This document shows, piece by piece, positions 33,774 through 40,847 of a stretch of DNA of 44,110 nucleotides. Each line of letters opens with the position of its first letter. Position 1 is the first letter of the stretch. The stretch is taken from the NCBI GenBank assembly GCA_033717875.1, contig JADDKJ010000028.1, forward strand, positions 1-44,110, written 5' to 3'. Made by a program: the position numbers and the translations under genes. The notes under the pieces are model-generated. The model made no database searches and had not been told where the DNA came from. It saw only the letters and a program-made list of their open reading frames with translations. This DNA is from SBBG01 sp033717875. Lineage in GTDB: Bacteria; Pseudomonadota; Gammaproteobacteria; Ga0077554; Ga007554.

Positions 33774-34336
33774 TTTCTTTCACCTCCAGCGGCAATCCGG
33801 TCGAATACGTTGTCGCTCTCCTTGGCAAAATACGCGCGCAGGTCCGCATTGATTTCATCCATGTTTTTCACCAATTCCTTGGTCTGTTTCATATCCATTT
33901 CAGCCAGGGAAAAAAGGTTGCCGGTTTTCGGGTCACGCCACCGTGCGATGATCTTTGCGCCATTCAGCATCACTCGGGTCGTGTTTTTGATCTGCCGCGA
34001 TACCGCCTCTTCGCTCATGCCTTTTCCCGCGGAGGCGGCATAGTCGCTGGATACCACATCCATCACGCTTGACAGGACGCGAGCGACTTCGGCACGGGCG
34101 CGATCGTCGGCGGTGGAGCCTTGCAAGGAGATGTCACCCAAGGGCGATGCCATTCCCACGCCATGTATCAACCGGCCGCCATCATCCTTCAGGGTCTGCG
34201 TGCCCTTGTTCACCCAGTCTGGCGCGCCTTTAAGGCCCAGATTACTTTCCACCAGGGTTTTCCCCCCGCAGGCCGCCAATAGACCAACGATGCCAAGCCA
34301 AACAACGGTGCGGCTTAGAAAATAACGCGGTTTCAT
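33770..34336 (-). CDS. LPP20 family lipoprotein, short form
   Basis: 188 aa. The signal MKPRYFLSRTVVWLGIVGLL ends in lipobox LAAC. The mature part contains GAPDWVNKGTQTLKDDGGRL-IHGVGMA, STADDRARAEVARVLSSVMD and LFSLAEMDMKQTKELV, matching the LPP20 domain also found in Helicobacter Lpp20 and flagellar FlgP. It is a tandem paralogue of the next gene upstream (34378-35079), with about half the residues identical in the aligned part by eye. It lacks the roughly 42-residue insertion of that paralogue. Confidence 0.85.
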   Translation of the reverse strand: MKPRYFLSRTVVWLGIVGLLAACGGKTLVESNLGLKGAPDWVNKGTQTLKDDGGRLIHGVGMASPLGDISLQGSTADDRARAEVARVLSSVMDVVSSDYAASAGKGMSEEAVSRQIKNTTRVMLNGAKIIARWRDPKTGNLFSLAEMDMKQTKELVKNMDEINADLRAYFAKESDNVFDRIAAGGERK

Positions 34337-34377
34337 ACTCTACCCCTTGAGATCAGGCCATCAAACACAACTAAAGA

Positions 34378-35079
34378 TCACTTTCCGCCTTTAGCGGCCA
34401 TGAGATCAAAAACATTATCCATCTGGCTTTCGGCATGATGCTGAAAATCGGCATTCAAGCCCTCGGCGCGCCTCAGCATCTCCTTGCCTTGGTCCACATC
34501 CAGTTCGGCCAGAGAATACAGGAAGTTGCTCTTTTCGTCGCGCCAACGATTGGCAATGCGCACGGTTTTAAGCATCTCCGCCGCCATGACGCCGGCCTGC
34601 CGCGCGATCTCTTCCTTGCCGATACCCTTGACTCCCGACGCCACATACTCGTTGGCGATCGTTTTCATCAGGGCGGACAGGATGCGAGCCACCTCCTGCC
34701 GCGCGCGTTCATCGGCGGCCGGGCCTTGAGCGGAGATGTTTCCCAGCGTGGCGGAGCTTATCGGTGGCAGGTCGTTATGGGGGTTGTTCGGTTGGGGAGT
34801 GGGAAAAACATCGCCTCTGGGGCTGACGCGCATCAGATGCACGTTATTCTCGTGCGTCACAAACGGCCTTTGCAGCGATAGATCGGCCAGTGAGGCCATT
34901 TTCACGCCATGAACCAGGCGGCGTTCATCCTTTTTCAAGGTTCGGCTGCCGTCGATCACCCAATCCGGCATGCCGGTGACATTCTTGTTTAACACCAGGC
35001 TGTTGCCCGAACATGCGGCCAGCACACACGCGGCGCACCACAGAAAGACGGCCTTGATCGCCGAACGCTGATAACCCAT
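34378..35079 (-). CDS. LPP20 family lipoprotein with an internal insertion
   Basis: 233 aa from ATG 35079, which has a strong GGGGGAG nine bases upstream; an ATG at 35112 is less likely. The lipobox is LAAC. PDWVIDGSRTLKKDERRLVH-GVKMA and ADERARQEVARILSALMKTI align with the paralogue at 33770-34336. Between them lie about 42 extra residues (PFVTHENNVHLMRV through NNPHNDLPPISSAT), rich in Pro/Asn/His and apparently unstructured. This is the first gene of the lipoprotein operon and is transcribed divergently from the quinone oxidoreductase gene. Confidence 0.85.
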   Translation of the reverse strand: MGYQRSAIKAVFLWCAACVLAACSGNSLVLNKNVTGMPDWVIDGSRTLKKDERRLVHGVKMASLADLSLQRPFVTHENNVHLMRVSPRGDVFPTPQPNNPHNDLPPISSATLGNISAQGPAADERARQEVARILSALMKTIANEYVASGVKGIGKEEIARQAGVMAAEMLKTVRIANRWRDEKSNFLYSLAELDVDQGKEMLRRAEGLNADFQHHAESQMDNVFDLMAAKGGK

Positions 35080-35185
35080 ATCTCCCCCTCGGTAGTGCCC
35101 TCGCCAAGACATATATGATGCAATAGTCCGGGCAAGTTGTGTATGCTAAATTTCCAAAAGTCATTTGCCTGTAAAGGATAGCGTG

Positions 35186-36187
35186 ATGAAAGCCATCATG
35201 ATGACCGCCATCGGCGGGCCCGGGGTTCTCCAGGCCAGGGAAATCGAAACGCCTGCCCTGCGCCGCGATACCGATCTGCTCATCCGCCTCAAAGCCGCCG
35301 GAGTCAACCCGGTGGATACCAAGCTGCGTGGCCGTGGCACCTACTATCCGGGACGGCTTCCCGTGATTCTCGGCTGCGATGGCGCGGGGATCGTCGAAGC
35401 GGCCGGGTCCGCCGCACAGCGCTTCAAGCCCGGCGACGAGGTCTATTTCTGCAACGGCGGCATCGGCGGGGAATCCGGCAACTATGCTGAATACGCCGTG
35501 GTCGACGAGCGGCACGCCGCCCGCAAGCCCGCCTCGCTCAGTTTCGCCCAGGCCGCCGCCGCGCCGCTGGCGCTGATCACTGCCTGGGAATCACTGCACG
35601 ACCGGGGCCGCTTGCAGGCGGGCCAAAAATTGCTGATCCACGCGGGTGCGGGCGGCGTCGGCCATGTGGCGATACAATTGGCGAAAATCGCCGGGGCGCG
35701 GGTGTGCACGACCGTGGGTTCCGTTGCCAAAGCCGATTTCGTGCGCGGCCTGGGGGCCGATGAGGCGATCCTCTACAAGCAGACCGATTTCGTCCAGGCC
35801 GTACTCGACTGGAGCGATGGCAAGGGCGTCGACCTGGCGCTGGACACCATAGGCGGCAAGACCTTCGGAGCCACGTTTTCCGCCGTGCGCTTCTACGGCG
35901 ATCTGGTCACCCTGCTGCAACCCGGCGCCGAAACAGACTGGAAAGAGGCGCGGCAACGCAATCTGCGCGTCAGCTATGAATTGATGCTGTCGCCCATGTA
36001 TTATGGCCTGACGGAAGCGCAACAACACCAGGCATGGATACTCGAACAATGCGCCACCTTGTTCGATACCGGCAAACTGAAGATCGCGCTTACGCGCACT
36101 TTCCCGCTGGACGAAGCCGCCAAGGCGCACCAGTGGCTGGAACAAGGCTCGGCAACGGGGAAGATCGCGCTGGTCATGGAGGGCTAA
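35186..36187 (+). CDS. Zinc-free MDR-family NAD(P)H:quinone oxidoreductase
   Basis: 333 aa from ATG 35186. AAAGGA lies seven bases upstream, so I reject the TTG at 35165. The N-terminal GroES-like domain has AAGVNPVDTKLRG and PVILGCDGAGIVEAAG; the Rossmann fold has AGAGGVGHVAIQLAKIAGAR and GLGADEAI. Structural and catalytic zinc ligands are absent, as in zeta-crystallin/QOR enzymes. These reduce quinones or other activated carbonyls with NADPH; the substrate is not readable from sequence. It stands alone between the divergent lipoprotein operon and a MITE family B copy that starts 9 bases after its stop. Confidence 0.88.
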   Translation: MKAIMMTAIGGPGVLQAREIETPALRRDTDLLIRLKAAGVNPVDTKLRGRGTYYPGRLPVILGCDGAGIVEAAGSAAQRFKPGDEVYFCNGGIGGESGNYAEYAVVDERHAARKPASLSFAQAAAAPLALITAWESLHDRGRLQAGQKLLIHAGAGGVGHVAIQLAKIAGARVCTTVGSVAKADFVRGLGADEAILYKQTDFVQAVLDWSDGKGVDLALDTIGGKTFGATFSAVRFYGDLVTLLQPGAETDWKEARQRNLRVSYELMLSPMYYGLTEAQQHQAWILEQCATLFDTGKLKIALTRTFPLDEAAKAHQWLEQGSATGKIALVMEG

Positions 36188-36195
36188 AGCTCGTG

Positions 36196-36371
36196 AGAAC
36201 CTGTTTACGATCTCGATCAAGGGAAGAGCGAAGCGAAGGGTTCCCAGCGCAAGGCCCCCGGGATTTAAAAAAGGCGGGCCGAAAAAGCGGAGCATACATG
36301 GAGTATATGAGCATTTTGAGGTCATTTTCAACGCCGCGATGCGCCCTTCAGCGAGATCGTAAACAGGTTCT
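36196..36371 (+). repeat. MITE family B, copy with 20-bp perfect terminal repeats (176 bp)
   Basis: AGAACCTGTTTACGATCTCG (36196-36215) is repeated exactly inverted at 36352-36371. The core CGAAAAAGCGGAG...ATGAGCATTTTGAG is shared with the copy at 40140-40291, although the terminal repeats differ. It lies in front of the PQQ-type dehydrogenase and probably provides its start: GGAG (36287-36290), then ATG 36298. No transposase is present. Confidence 0.8.
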
Positions 36372-37467
36372 GAACATCGGCAAGGGCTTGCTGGCATTAC
36401 TCATGCTGACGGGCATTGCCGCCTGCAACGCGGCAGAGCCGCCCCTCGACAGGATAAAATTGCCGCCCGGCTTCAAGATCGACGTCTATGCCCAGAATAT
36501 CGACGGGGCGCGCTCGATGACGCTCAGTCCCAACGGTACCCTGTTCGTCGGCACGCGCGGCGCGGGCAAGGTCCATGCCATCATTGACCATGATCGGGAT
36601 AACAAGGCCGACGAGATCATCACCATCGCCAGCGATCTCAACTCGCCCAACGGTGTGGCCTTCCGTGATGGCGCGCTCTACGTTGCCGAAATCAACCGCG
36701 TGCTCCGTTTCGACAACATCGAGTCACGCCTCAAAAGCCCGCCCGCCCCGGTGGTGGTCAACGACAGCTTCCCCAAGGAACAGCACCACGGCTGGAAATT
36801 CATCCGCTTCGGCCCCGACGGCAAGCTTTACGTGCCGATCGGCGCGCCTTGCAACATCTGCGACGAGCCAGGCTATGCCGTCATTACCCGCATGGATGCG
36901 GACGGCAAGAATCTGGAAATCTTCGCCCGCGGCGTGCGCAATACGGTGGGTTTCGACTGGCACCCCGCGACCAAGGAATTGTGGTTCACCGATAACGGCC
37001 GCGACTGGCTGGGCGACAATCAGCCGCCCGACGAGCTGAATCATGCGCCGCGCAAGGGCATGCACTTCGGTTATCCCCACTGCCATGGTAAAGATATCGC
37101 CGACCCCGAATTCAGCAAGCAGCGCAAATGCAGCGACTTCACCCCGCCCGCCATGCCGCTCGGTCCGCACGTCGCCTCTCTCGGCATGCGTTTCTACACC
37201 GGCGCCATGTTCCCCGAGAAATACCGCAACCAGATCTTCATCGCCGAACACGGCTCATGGAACCGCAGCGTGAAGATCGGCTACCGCATCACCCTGGTAC
37301 AGATCGAAGGCAACCGCGCCGTGAAATACCAGCCCTTCGCCGAAGGCTGGCTGCAAGGCAACGGCGCCTGGGGCCGACCGGTGGATGTCCAGGTCATGCC
37401 CGATGGCGCGCTGCTGGTCTCGGACGACGCCGCCGATGCGATTTACCGCATCAGTTACGAGCCTTGA
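36298..37467 (+). CDS. PQQ-dependent sugar (sorbosone/glucose) dehydrogenase family lipoprotein
   Basis: About 389 aa. The body (RIKLPPGFKIDVYAQNIDGA, RSMTLSPNGTLFVGTRGAGK, SDLNSPNGVAFRDGALYVAE, ARGVRNTVGFDWHPATKELW, FTDNGRDWLGDNQPPDELNH, FIAEHGSWNRS) is a COG2133 six-bladed beta-propeller using PQQ or a related cofactor. The extra Cys pair region (APCNICDEP) and GYPHCHGKDI are seen in many bacterial members. The signal has LTGIAAC, a lipobox. The native start seems lost: the only good signal (GGAG plus ATG 36298 or 36307) and the basic n-region lie within the MITE at 36196-36371. The substrate is unknown, and no PQQ-synthesis genes are seen. Confidence 0.85.
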   Translation: MEYMSILRSFSTPRCALQRDRKQVLNIGKGLLALLMLTGIAACNAAEPPLDRIKLPPGFKIDVYAQNIDGARSMTLSPNGTLFVGTRGAGKVHAIIDHDRDNKADEIITIASDLNSPNGVAFRDGALYVAEINRVLRFDNIESRLKSPPAPVVVNDSFPKEQHHGWKFIRFGPDGKLYVPIGAPCNICDEPGYAVITRMDADGKNLEIFARGVRNTVGFDWHPATKELWFTDNGRDWLGDNQPPDELNHAPRKGMHFGYPHCHGKDIADPEFSKQRKCSDFTPPAMPLGPHVASLGMRFYTGAMFPEKYRNQIFIAEHGSWNRSVKIGYRITLVQIEGNRAVKYQPFAEGWLQGNGAWGRPVDVQVMPDGALLVSDDAADAIYRISYEP

Positions 37468-37498
37468 CAAGATATTCTGTCACAACCCAGATTTTCCC

Positions 37499-37529
37499 TT
37501 GACTTTGTAAAAAAATTGTCGCATATAGA
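37499..37529 (+). promoter_or_regulatory. Candidate promoter in the long gap before ybaK-like gene
   Basis: TTGACT (37499-37504) and TATAGA (37524-37529) are separated by 19 bases, a wide spacing. If used, the transcript would have a leader of about 245 bases before the ATG at 37783. The rest of the 315-base gap (37468-37782) is of lower GC and shows no ORF with a credible start, no repeat and no strong terminator. Confidence 0.3.
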
Positions 37530-37782
37530 AAGAAGATGCATTCGAAAAGTATTCTGTTACTTTTCGCTTCATTCATCTCCAACAGGTTACTTGAACGCTC
37601 AACTTTTGAGCGGCCTGCCCACCGCATATATGGATGTATCGTATCGTCCGAGCATAACAGGCCATTAATAAATCGGAACGCAAAACCGCACCACGCGTTT
37701 TTGCATTTCGTGCCGGAAGCGCCAGGGAAAGGAGCTTTGGCATCGCGCATGTCTGGCTATACACATACATGGAGGAAACACC

Positions 37783-38253
37783 ATGGCCATCGCACACACA
37801 CTCGAAAGCTACATGACGAGGAAAGGCATCAGCTACGAAGTCATACCCCACCAACGCAGTCACAATAGCATGGAAACCGCCGAAATGGCGCGTATCCCCG
37901 GCGACCGGCTGGCCAAAGCGGTTTTGCTGGAAGATGAAAACGGCTATCTCATGGCCGTCCTGCCAAGCACCCACCGCCTTGAAATGGGCGCCCTGCACCG
38001 CACTCTGAACCGCAAATTGGGCCTCGCCACGGAACATGAAATCGCCTCGGTCTTCAGAGACTGCGATGTCGGCGCCATCCCGCCGCTGGGCGCCGCCTAC
38101 GGAATCGAAATGGTTTGGGATGACAGTCTCGCCGAACAATCCGATGTTTACTTCGAAGGCGGCAGTCACGAAGACCTGATCCACCTGAGGGGTGAACAGT
38201 TCAGGGGGCTGATGTCCTATGCCAGGCACGGACGATTCAGCCGTCATATTTAA
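37783..38253 (+). CDS. YbaK/EbsC-type aminoacyl-tRNA deacylase domain protein
   Basis: 156 aa. GGAGGAA lies about eight bases before ATG 37783. The single YbaK/ProX domain shows KGISYEVIPHQRSHNSMETA-like opening, LAKAVLLEDENGYLMAVLPS, with the catalytic-type Lys, and DVGAIPPLGAAYGIEMVWDD, where the GxxPP loop binds the 3' end of tRNA. Family members hydrolyse mischarged tRNAs such as Cys-tRNAPro or Ala-tRNAPro. Stand-alone proteins of this subgroup may have other tRNA targets. Its TAA (38251-38253) directly abuts MITE family A. Confidence 0.85.
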   Translation: MAIAHTLESYMTRKGISYEVIPHQRSHNSMETAEMARIPGDRLAKAVLLEDENGYLMAVLPSTHRLEMGALHRTLNRKLGLATEHEIASVFRDCDVGAIPPLGAAYGIEMVWDDSLAEQSDVYFEGGSHEDLIHLRGEQFRGLMSYARHGRFSRHI

Positions 38254-38336
38254 GTAAGCGCTGAATAATTCCATCCTGGAATTCTCAGCGCACGCACATC
38301 CATGTGCTGCGGAACCTCTGATACATCAGAGGTTCC
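38254..38336 (+). repeat. MITE family A, internally deleted copy (83 bp)
   Basis: Left end GTAAGCGCTGA is a degenerate terminal repeat; right end TCAGAGGTTCC (38326-38336) is exact. The AATTCCATCCTGGAATT hairpin and the GGAACCTCTGATACATCAGA hairpin are present. The two middle hairpins of the full copies are missing, as is the AT-rich core. The element starts on the base after the ybaK-like stop codon. Confidence 0.75.
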
Positions 38337-38427
38337 TTAACACCGGGTACCGCCCGGCGGATCTTTCAACGCTTTCACCGGCCGTCTTCTGAACGGTCGG
38401 CCTCATCCATCACAGAAAGGAATACTC

Positions 38428-39156
38428 ATGCATACAAAAGAAATGATCGTGCGCGAGATTCGCGCGGCACTGGAACATGACCCCCGTATCAATCTGCATA
38501 GCCACCCCATCAGCGTAAATTTCGCCGACAGCACTCTGGTGCTGGAAGGCGAGGTGGAAAACATCGCCGCGAAGAGGCTCGCCCTGAAACGGGCGACCGC
38601 CATCAACGGCACGAAAGGCCTAGTCGACAAACTCCGCGTGATCCGCACCGAATACAAAGGCGACGGCGCCATTCGTGATTCGGTGTGCAGATTCATTCTC
38701 AGGGAACCGGCATTGCGCAATTGCGCTGTCCTGGCGCGGATAAAAGGCCACCCGGAAATGCAGCGCGAGCGCGGCCTGGAACCCTGCGGGCAAATAGAAG
38801 TCACCGTGGAGGATGGCGTGGTGACATTGACCGGCGAAGCCGCCAGCCTGTCGCACAAACGCCTGGCCGAAGTGCTGGCGCGCTGGGCGCCGGGCTGCCG
38901 CGATGTGGTGAACAAGCTGAAAGTGGTGCCGCACCAGGAAGACAATGACGATGAAATCACGGACACCTTGCGCATGGTGCTGGAGAGAGACCCGCTGATC
39001 CGCGACACGGGACAGATCCTGCTCAAGACACGCGACAGGGTCGTCATCCTGCAAGGACTCGTCAAAACGCAGGAGGAGCGAAAGGCGGCGGAATTGAACG
39101 CCTGGCATGTCTCCGGCGTCGAGGATGTGGTCAACAGGATAGAAGTGCAGCGGTGA
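38428..39156 (+). CDS. Three-BON-domain protein
   Basis: 242 aa. GAAAGGA lies about 8 bases before ATG 38428. Three BON (OsmY/nodulation) domains follow one another at about 4-70, 76-165 and 170-242, each with the pattern of a helix, then a V-x-L-x-G beta strand (LVLEGEVE, VTLTGEAA, VILQGLVK) and a closing D-V-V-N-x-hydrophobic (GLVDKLRVI, DVVNKLKVV, DVVNRIEVQ). The middle domain carries a roughly 18-residue loop. No signal peptide is visible, unlike OsmY, so a cytoplasmic location is likely. BON domains bind membranes or peptidoglycan-linked ligands; the role here is unknown. Confidence 0.85.
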   Translation: MHTKEMIVREIRAALEHDPRINLHSHPISVNFADSTLVLEGEVENIAAKRLALKRATAINGTKGLVDKLRVIRTEYKGDGAIRDSVCRFILREPALRNCAVLARIKGHPEMQRERGLEPCGQIEVTVEDGVVTLTGEAASLSHKRLAEVLARWAPGCRDVVNKLKVVPHQEDNDDEITDTLRMVLERDPLIRDTGQILLKTRDRVVILQGLVKTQEERKAAELNAWHVSGVEDVVNRIEVQR

Positions 39157-39161
39157 ACAAT

Positions 39162-39207
39162 CAATGTAGGGCGGGTTGCGCGTTTTTGCGTAACCCGCCC
39201 CGCATTG
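39162..39207. terminator. Bidirectional hairpin terminator between convergent genes
   Basis: GGGCGGGTTGCGC pairs with GCGTAACCCGCCC (one mismatch) around a TTTTT-containing loop, extended by CAATG/CATTG. It lies exactly between the stop of the BON gene (39156) and the stop of the minus-strand gene (39216). It belongs to the same repeat family as 4266-4304 and 5841-5893. Confidence 0.6.
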
Positions 39208-39215
39208 ATTTACCG

Positions 39216-40103
39216 TTATATCGCCTGACCGTCTGACTGGCTATTCAAAAGCTGCTTCATGACTTCCTGAAAATAAGGCTTTTCCTTCAATCCAGCATAA
39301 CTGCCGGGGAAATAGATGAGCGTGATGTAAGCGCTGCTCTGGTCATAGCGGTTCAGCACCATGGCGGCGCGCTGGTCGGGCAGCAGCCGCACATTGTCGA
39401 TCATCGGGAAATCGAAAGCGCCGACCCAGAATTCGCTGACATTCGTCTCTTCCTGATTCTCGCCCCTGGGAGTAGCGACGGTCAGCAGCACCCTGAGTTC
39501 GCGCGTTTCGGGGTTTTCTTCCATCACGCGAATTCTGAAAATCCTTTTGATGCCATTCACCTCAAGGGTTTCCTCGGCCAGGGCAATTCCAGCGCCTTGG
39601 CTTGCGCGTAGGCTTTCCAGGTCGATGACTCTATCGAACGCCCTGCCCGCCCCGCCAAGCACCATGATCTGCTTCTGCGACACTTCGTGAGCGACGCGTT
39701 CCAGGCGCTCCTGGTAATCGGCCTTGCTCGGGTCCTTGGTGGTCTGCACCTGTTTGGCAATATGCACAAACAGCGGCTTGAGATTGAGCGCTTCGTGAAA
39801 ATTGTAGGCCAGCAACTCAAGATTGAGCACATTCTTGTCCAGAGAAGCGGCGCTCGGATCGATGAAAGACTGGATGATCGAGACAAACATATCCTTGCGC
39901 AAAGCGCTGTCCGCATCTTCACGTTTGCTCATCAATTCGGCGTAGAGCTGAGCGCGCGTTTCGCTGGCTTTCATTCTCTCCAGCGAACTGTTGGTGATAA
40001 ATCCCACCACGGCGATCGCTATGGCGGTGAAAAGACCGCCGGATGCCCGCAACAAAGCGACAAAGCCGGGCTTTCTATCTTCGTTTTCTCCGTTGTCCGC
40101 CAT
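39216..40103 (-). CDS. Hypothetical protein with one N-terminal membrane helix
   Basis: 295 aa. A charged cytoplasmic N-terminus (MADNGENEDRKPGF) precedes one membrane helix (about 20-36, LFTAIAIAVVGFITN). Then comes a helical region rich in Arg/Glu/Gln (SSLERMKASETRAQLYAELM), probably a short coiled coil, and an alpha/beta region with LRKDMFVSIIQSFIDPSAAS and LLAYNFHEALNLKPLFVHIA. The C-terminal part (about 170-280) is beta-rich. I do not recognise the family. The arrangement suggests a bitopic inner-membrane protein with a periplasmic sensor-like domain. It is transcribed alone; MITE family B begins 36 bases before its start. Confidence 0.65.
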   Translation of the reverse strand: MADNGENEDRKPGFVALLRASGGLFTAIAIAVVGFITNSSLERMKASETRAQLYAELMSKREDADSALRKDMFVSIIQSFIDPSAASLDKNVLNLELLAYNFHEALNLKPLFVHIAKQVQTTKDPSKADYQERLERVAHEVSQKQIMVLGGAGRAFDRVIDLESLRASQGAGIALAEETLEVNGIKRIFRIRVMEENPETRELRVLLTVATPRGENQEETNVSEFWVGAFDFPMIDNVRLLPDQRAAMVLNRYDQSSAYITLIYFPGSYAGLKEKPYFQEVMKQLLNSQSDGQAI

Positions 40104-40139
40104 GCCTTCTTCCCTAAAAAATAACCGACACCGGTTTTA

Positions 40140-40291
40140 GGGCGCCTCTAAAAATTCGATCAAGACACGAGAGCAAGGCGGAAATGCGCGAAAAAGCGGA
40201 GTGTACACGGAGTACATGAGCATTTTGAGCACCCCCTGTTATATAAGGGCAACGCCGCCATTGCGGCTTCAGCGGATTTTTAGAGGTGCCC
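40140..40291 (+). repeat. MITE family B, copy with 19-bp terminal repeats (152 bp)
   Basis: GGGCGCCTCTAAAAATTCG (40140-40158) and the inverse of GGGCACCTCTAAAAATCCG (40273-40291) form 19-bp terminal repeats with two mismatches. The core CGAAAAAGCGGAGTGTACAC then GGAGTACATGAGCATTTTGAG (split here) matches the copy at 36196-36371. Its right end lies one base before the stop codon of the M15-type gene on the minus strand. Confidence 0.8.
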
Positions 40292-40292
40292 T

Positions 40293-40847
40293 TTATCCCT
40301 GCCACTGTCTTACCCTGCCCACATCCACATGCACAAAGCCGGAACCGGGATAATACCCCACGCCACCGGTTTGCAGCGCCATGGCCGCGCGGCGCACCAC
40401 AATCAGCTCGCGACCTGGAACGCGGATGTCGATGGCTTTGCCTTCCAGGTGCATGCTGTGCTTGGCCACTCCGTCGCTACGCGCGGCGAGCATGACGTTG
40501 GTGGCCGGGGAGCGATAGCCCGAAATCACATGAAAAGGCTGGCGGGCGTCGATTACGTTATTGAGGTTATGAAGCAGATCGAGCAAGCCGGTAGACATTT
40601 CAGTCACCTCGTTGTTGCGGTGGTCGCGCAACAGGGTGTTGATTTCGGCCAAGGCTGCCGGGATATATTGCCCCTCGGTCCAGTATACGGTCTGGATGCT
40701 TTCCCCGGTATGCGTGTTGTAAAAGGCCAACGACCGTTCCGGCGCCACACTCTCGCGCATCATGGAGTGCACCGGCATCGGCATCATTCCCGCAGCGGTG
40801 GCGAACAAGCCCAGTTTCAGGAATTGGCGGCGACTTATGTCTTTCAT
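40293..40847 (-). CDS. YcbK-type (DUF882, peptidase M15-like) Tat-exported protein
   Basis: 184 aa. The Tat signal peptide has SRRQFLKLG followed by a hydrophobic stretch. The mature domain shows VYWTEGQYIPAALAEINTLL, VISGYRSPATNVMLAARSDG, VAKHSMHLEGKAIDIRVPG (zinc His and Asp) and GFVHVDVGRVRQW (second zinc His pair). Related M15 proteins cleave peptidoglycan peptides; the E. coli homologue MepK (YcbK) cuts the 3-3 cross-links made by L,D-transpeptidases. The gene overlaps an L,D-transpeptidase gene by four bases (ATGA), matching that opposing pair. Confidence 0.9.
   Translation of the reverse strand: MKDISRRQFLKLGLFATAAGMMPMPVHSMMRESVAPERSLAFYNTHTGESIQTVYWTEGQYIPAALAEINTLLRDHRNNEVTEMSTGLLDLLHNLNNVIDARQPFHVISGYRSPATNVMLAARSDGVAKHSMHLEGKAIDIRVPGRELIVVRRAAMALQTGGVGYYPGSGFVHVDVGRVRQWQG

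Noticed and set aside
36034..36297. N-terminal extension of the PQQ-type dehydrogenase
   Set aside because: It overlaps the end of the quinone oxidoreductase gene and reads through the MITE; it contains no homology and no ribosome site.
37536..37868. A 110-residue frame in the gap before the YbaK-like gene
   Set aside because: No ribosome site and no recognisable motif; its end overlaps the real gene in another frame.
36196..40291. CRISPR array or integron attC sites
   Set aside because: The repeats are few, far apart and carry inverted ends, with no spacers, cas genes or integrase. No direct-repeat array was seen anywhere.
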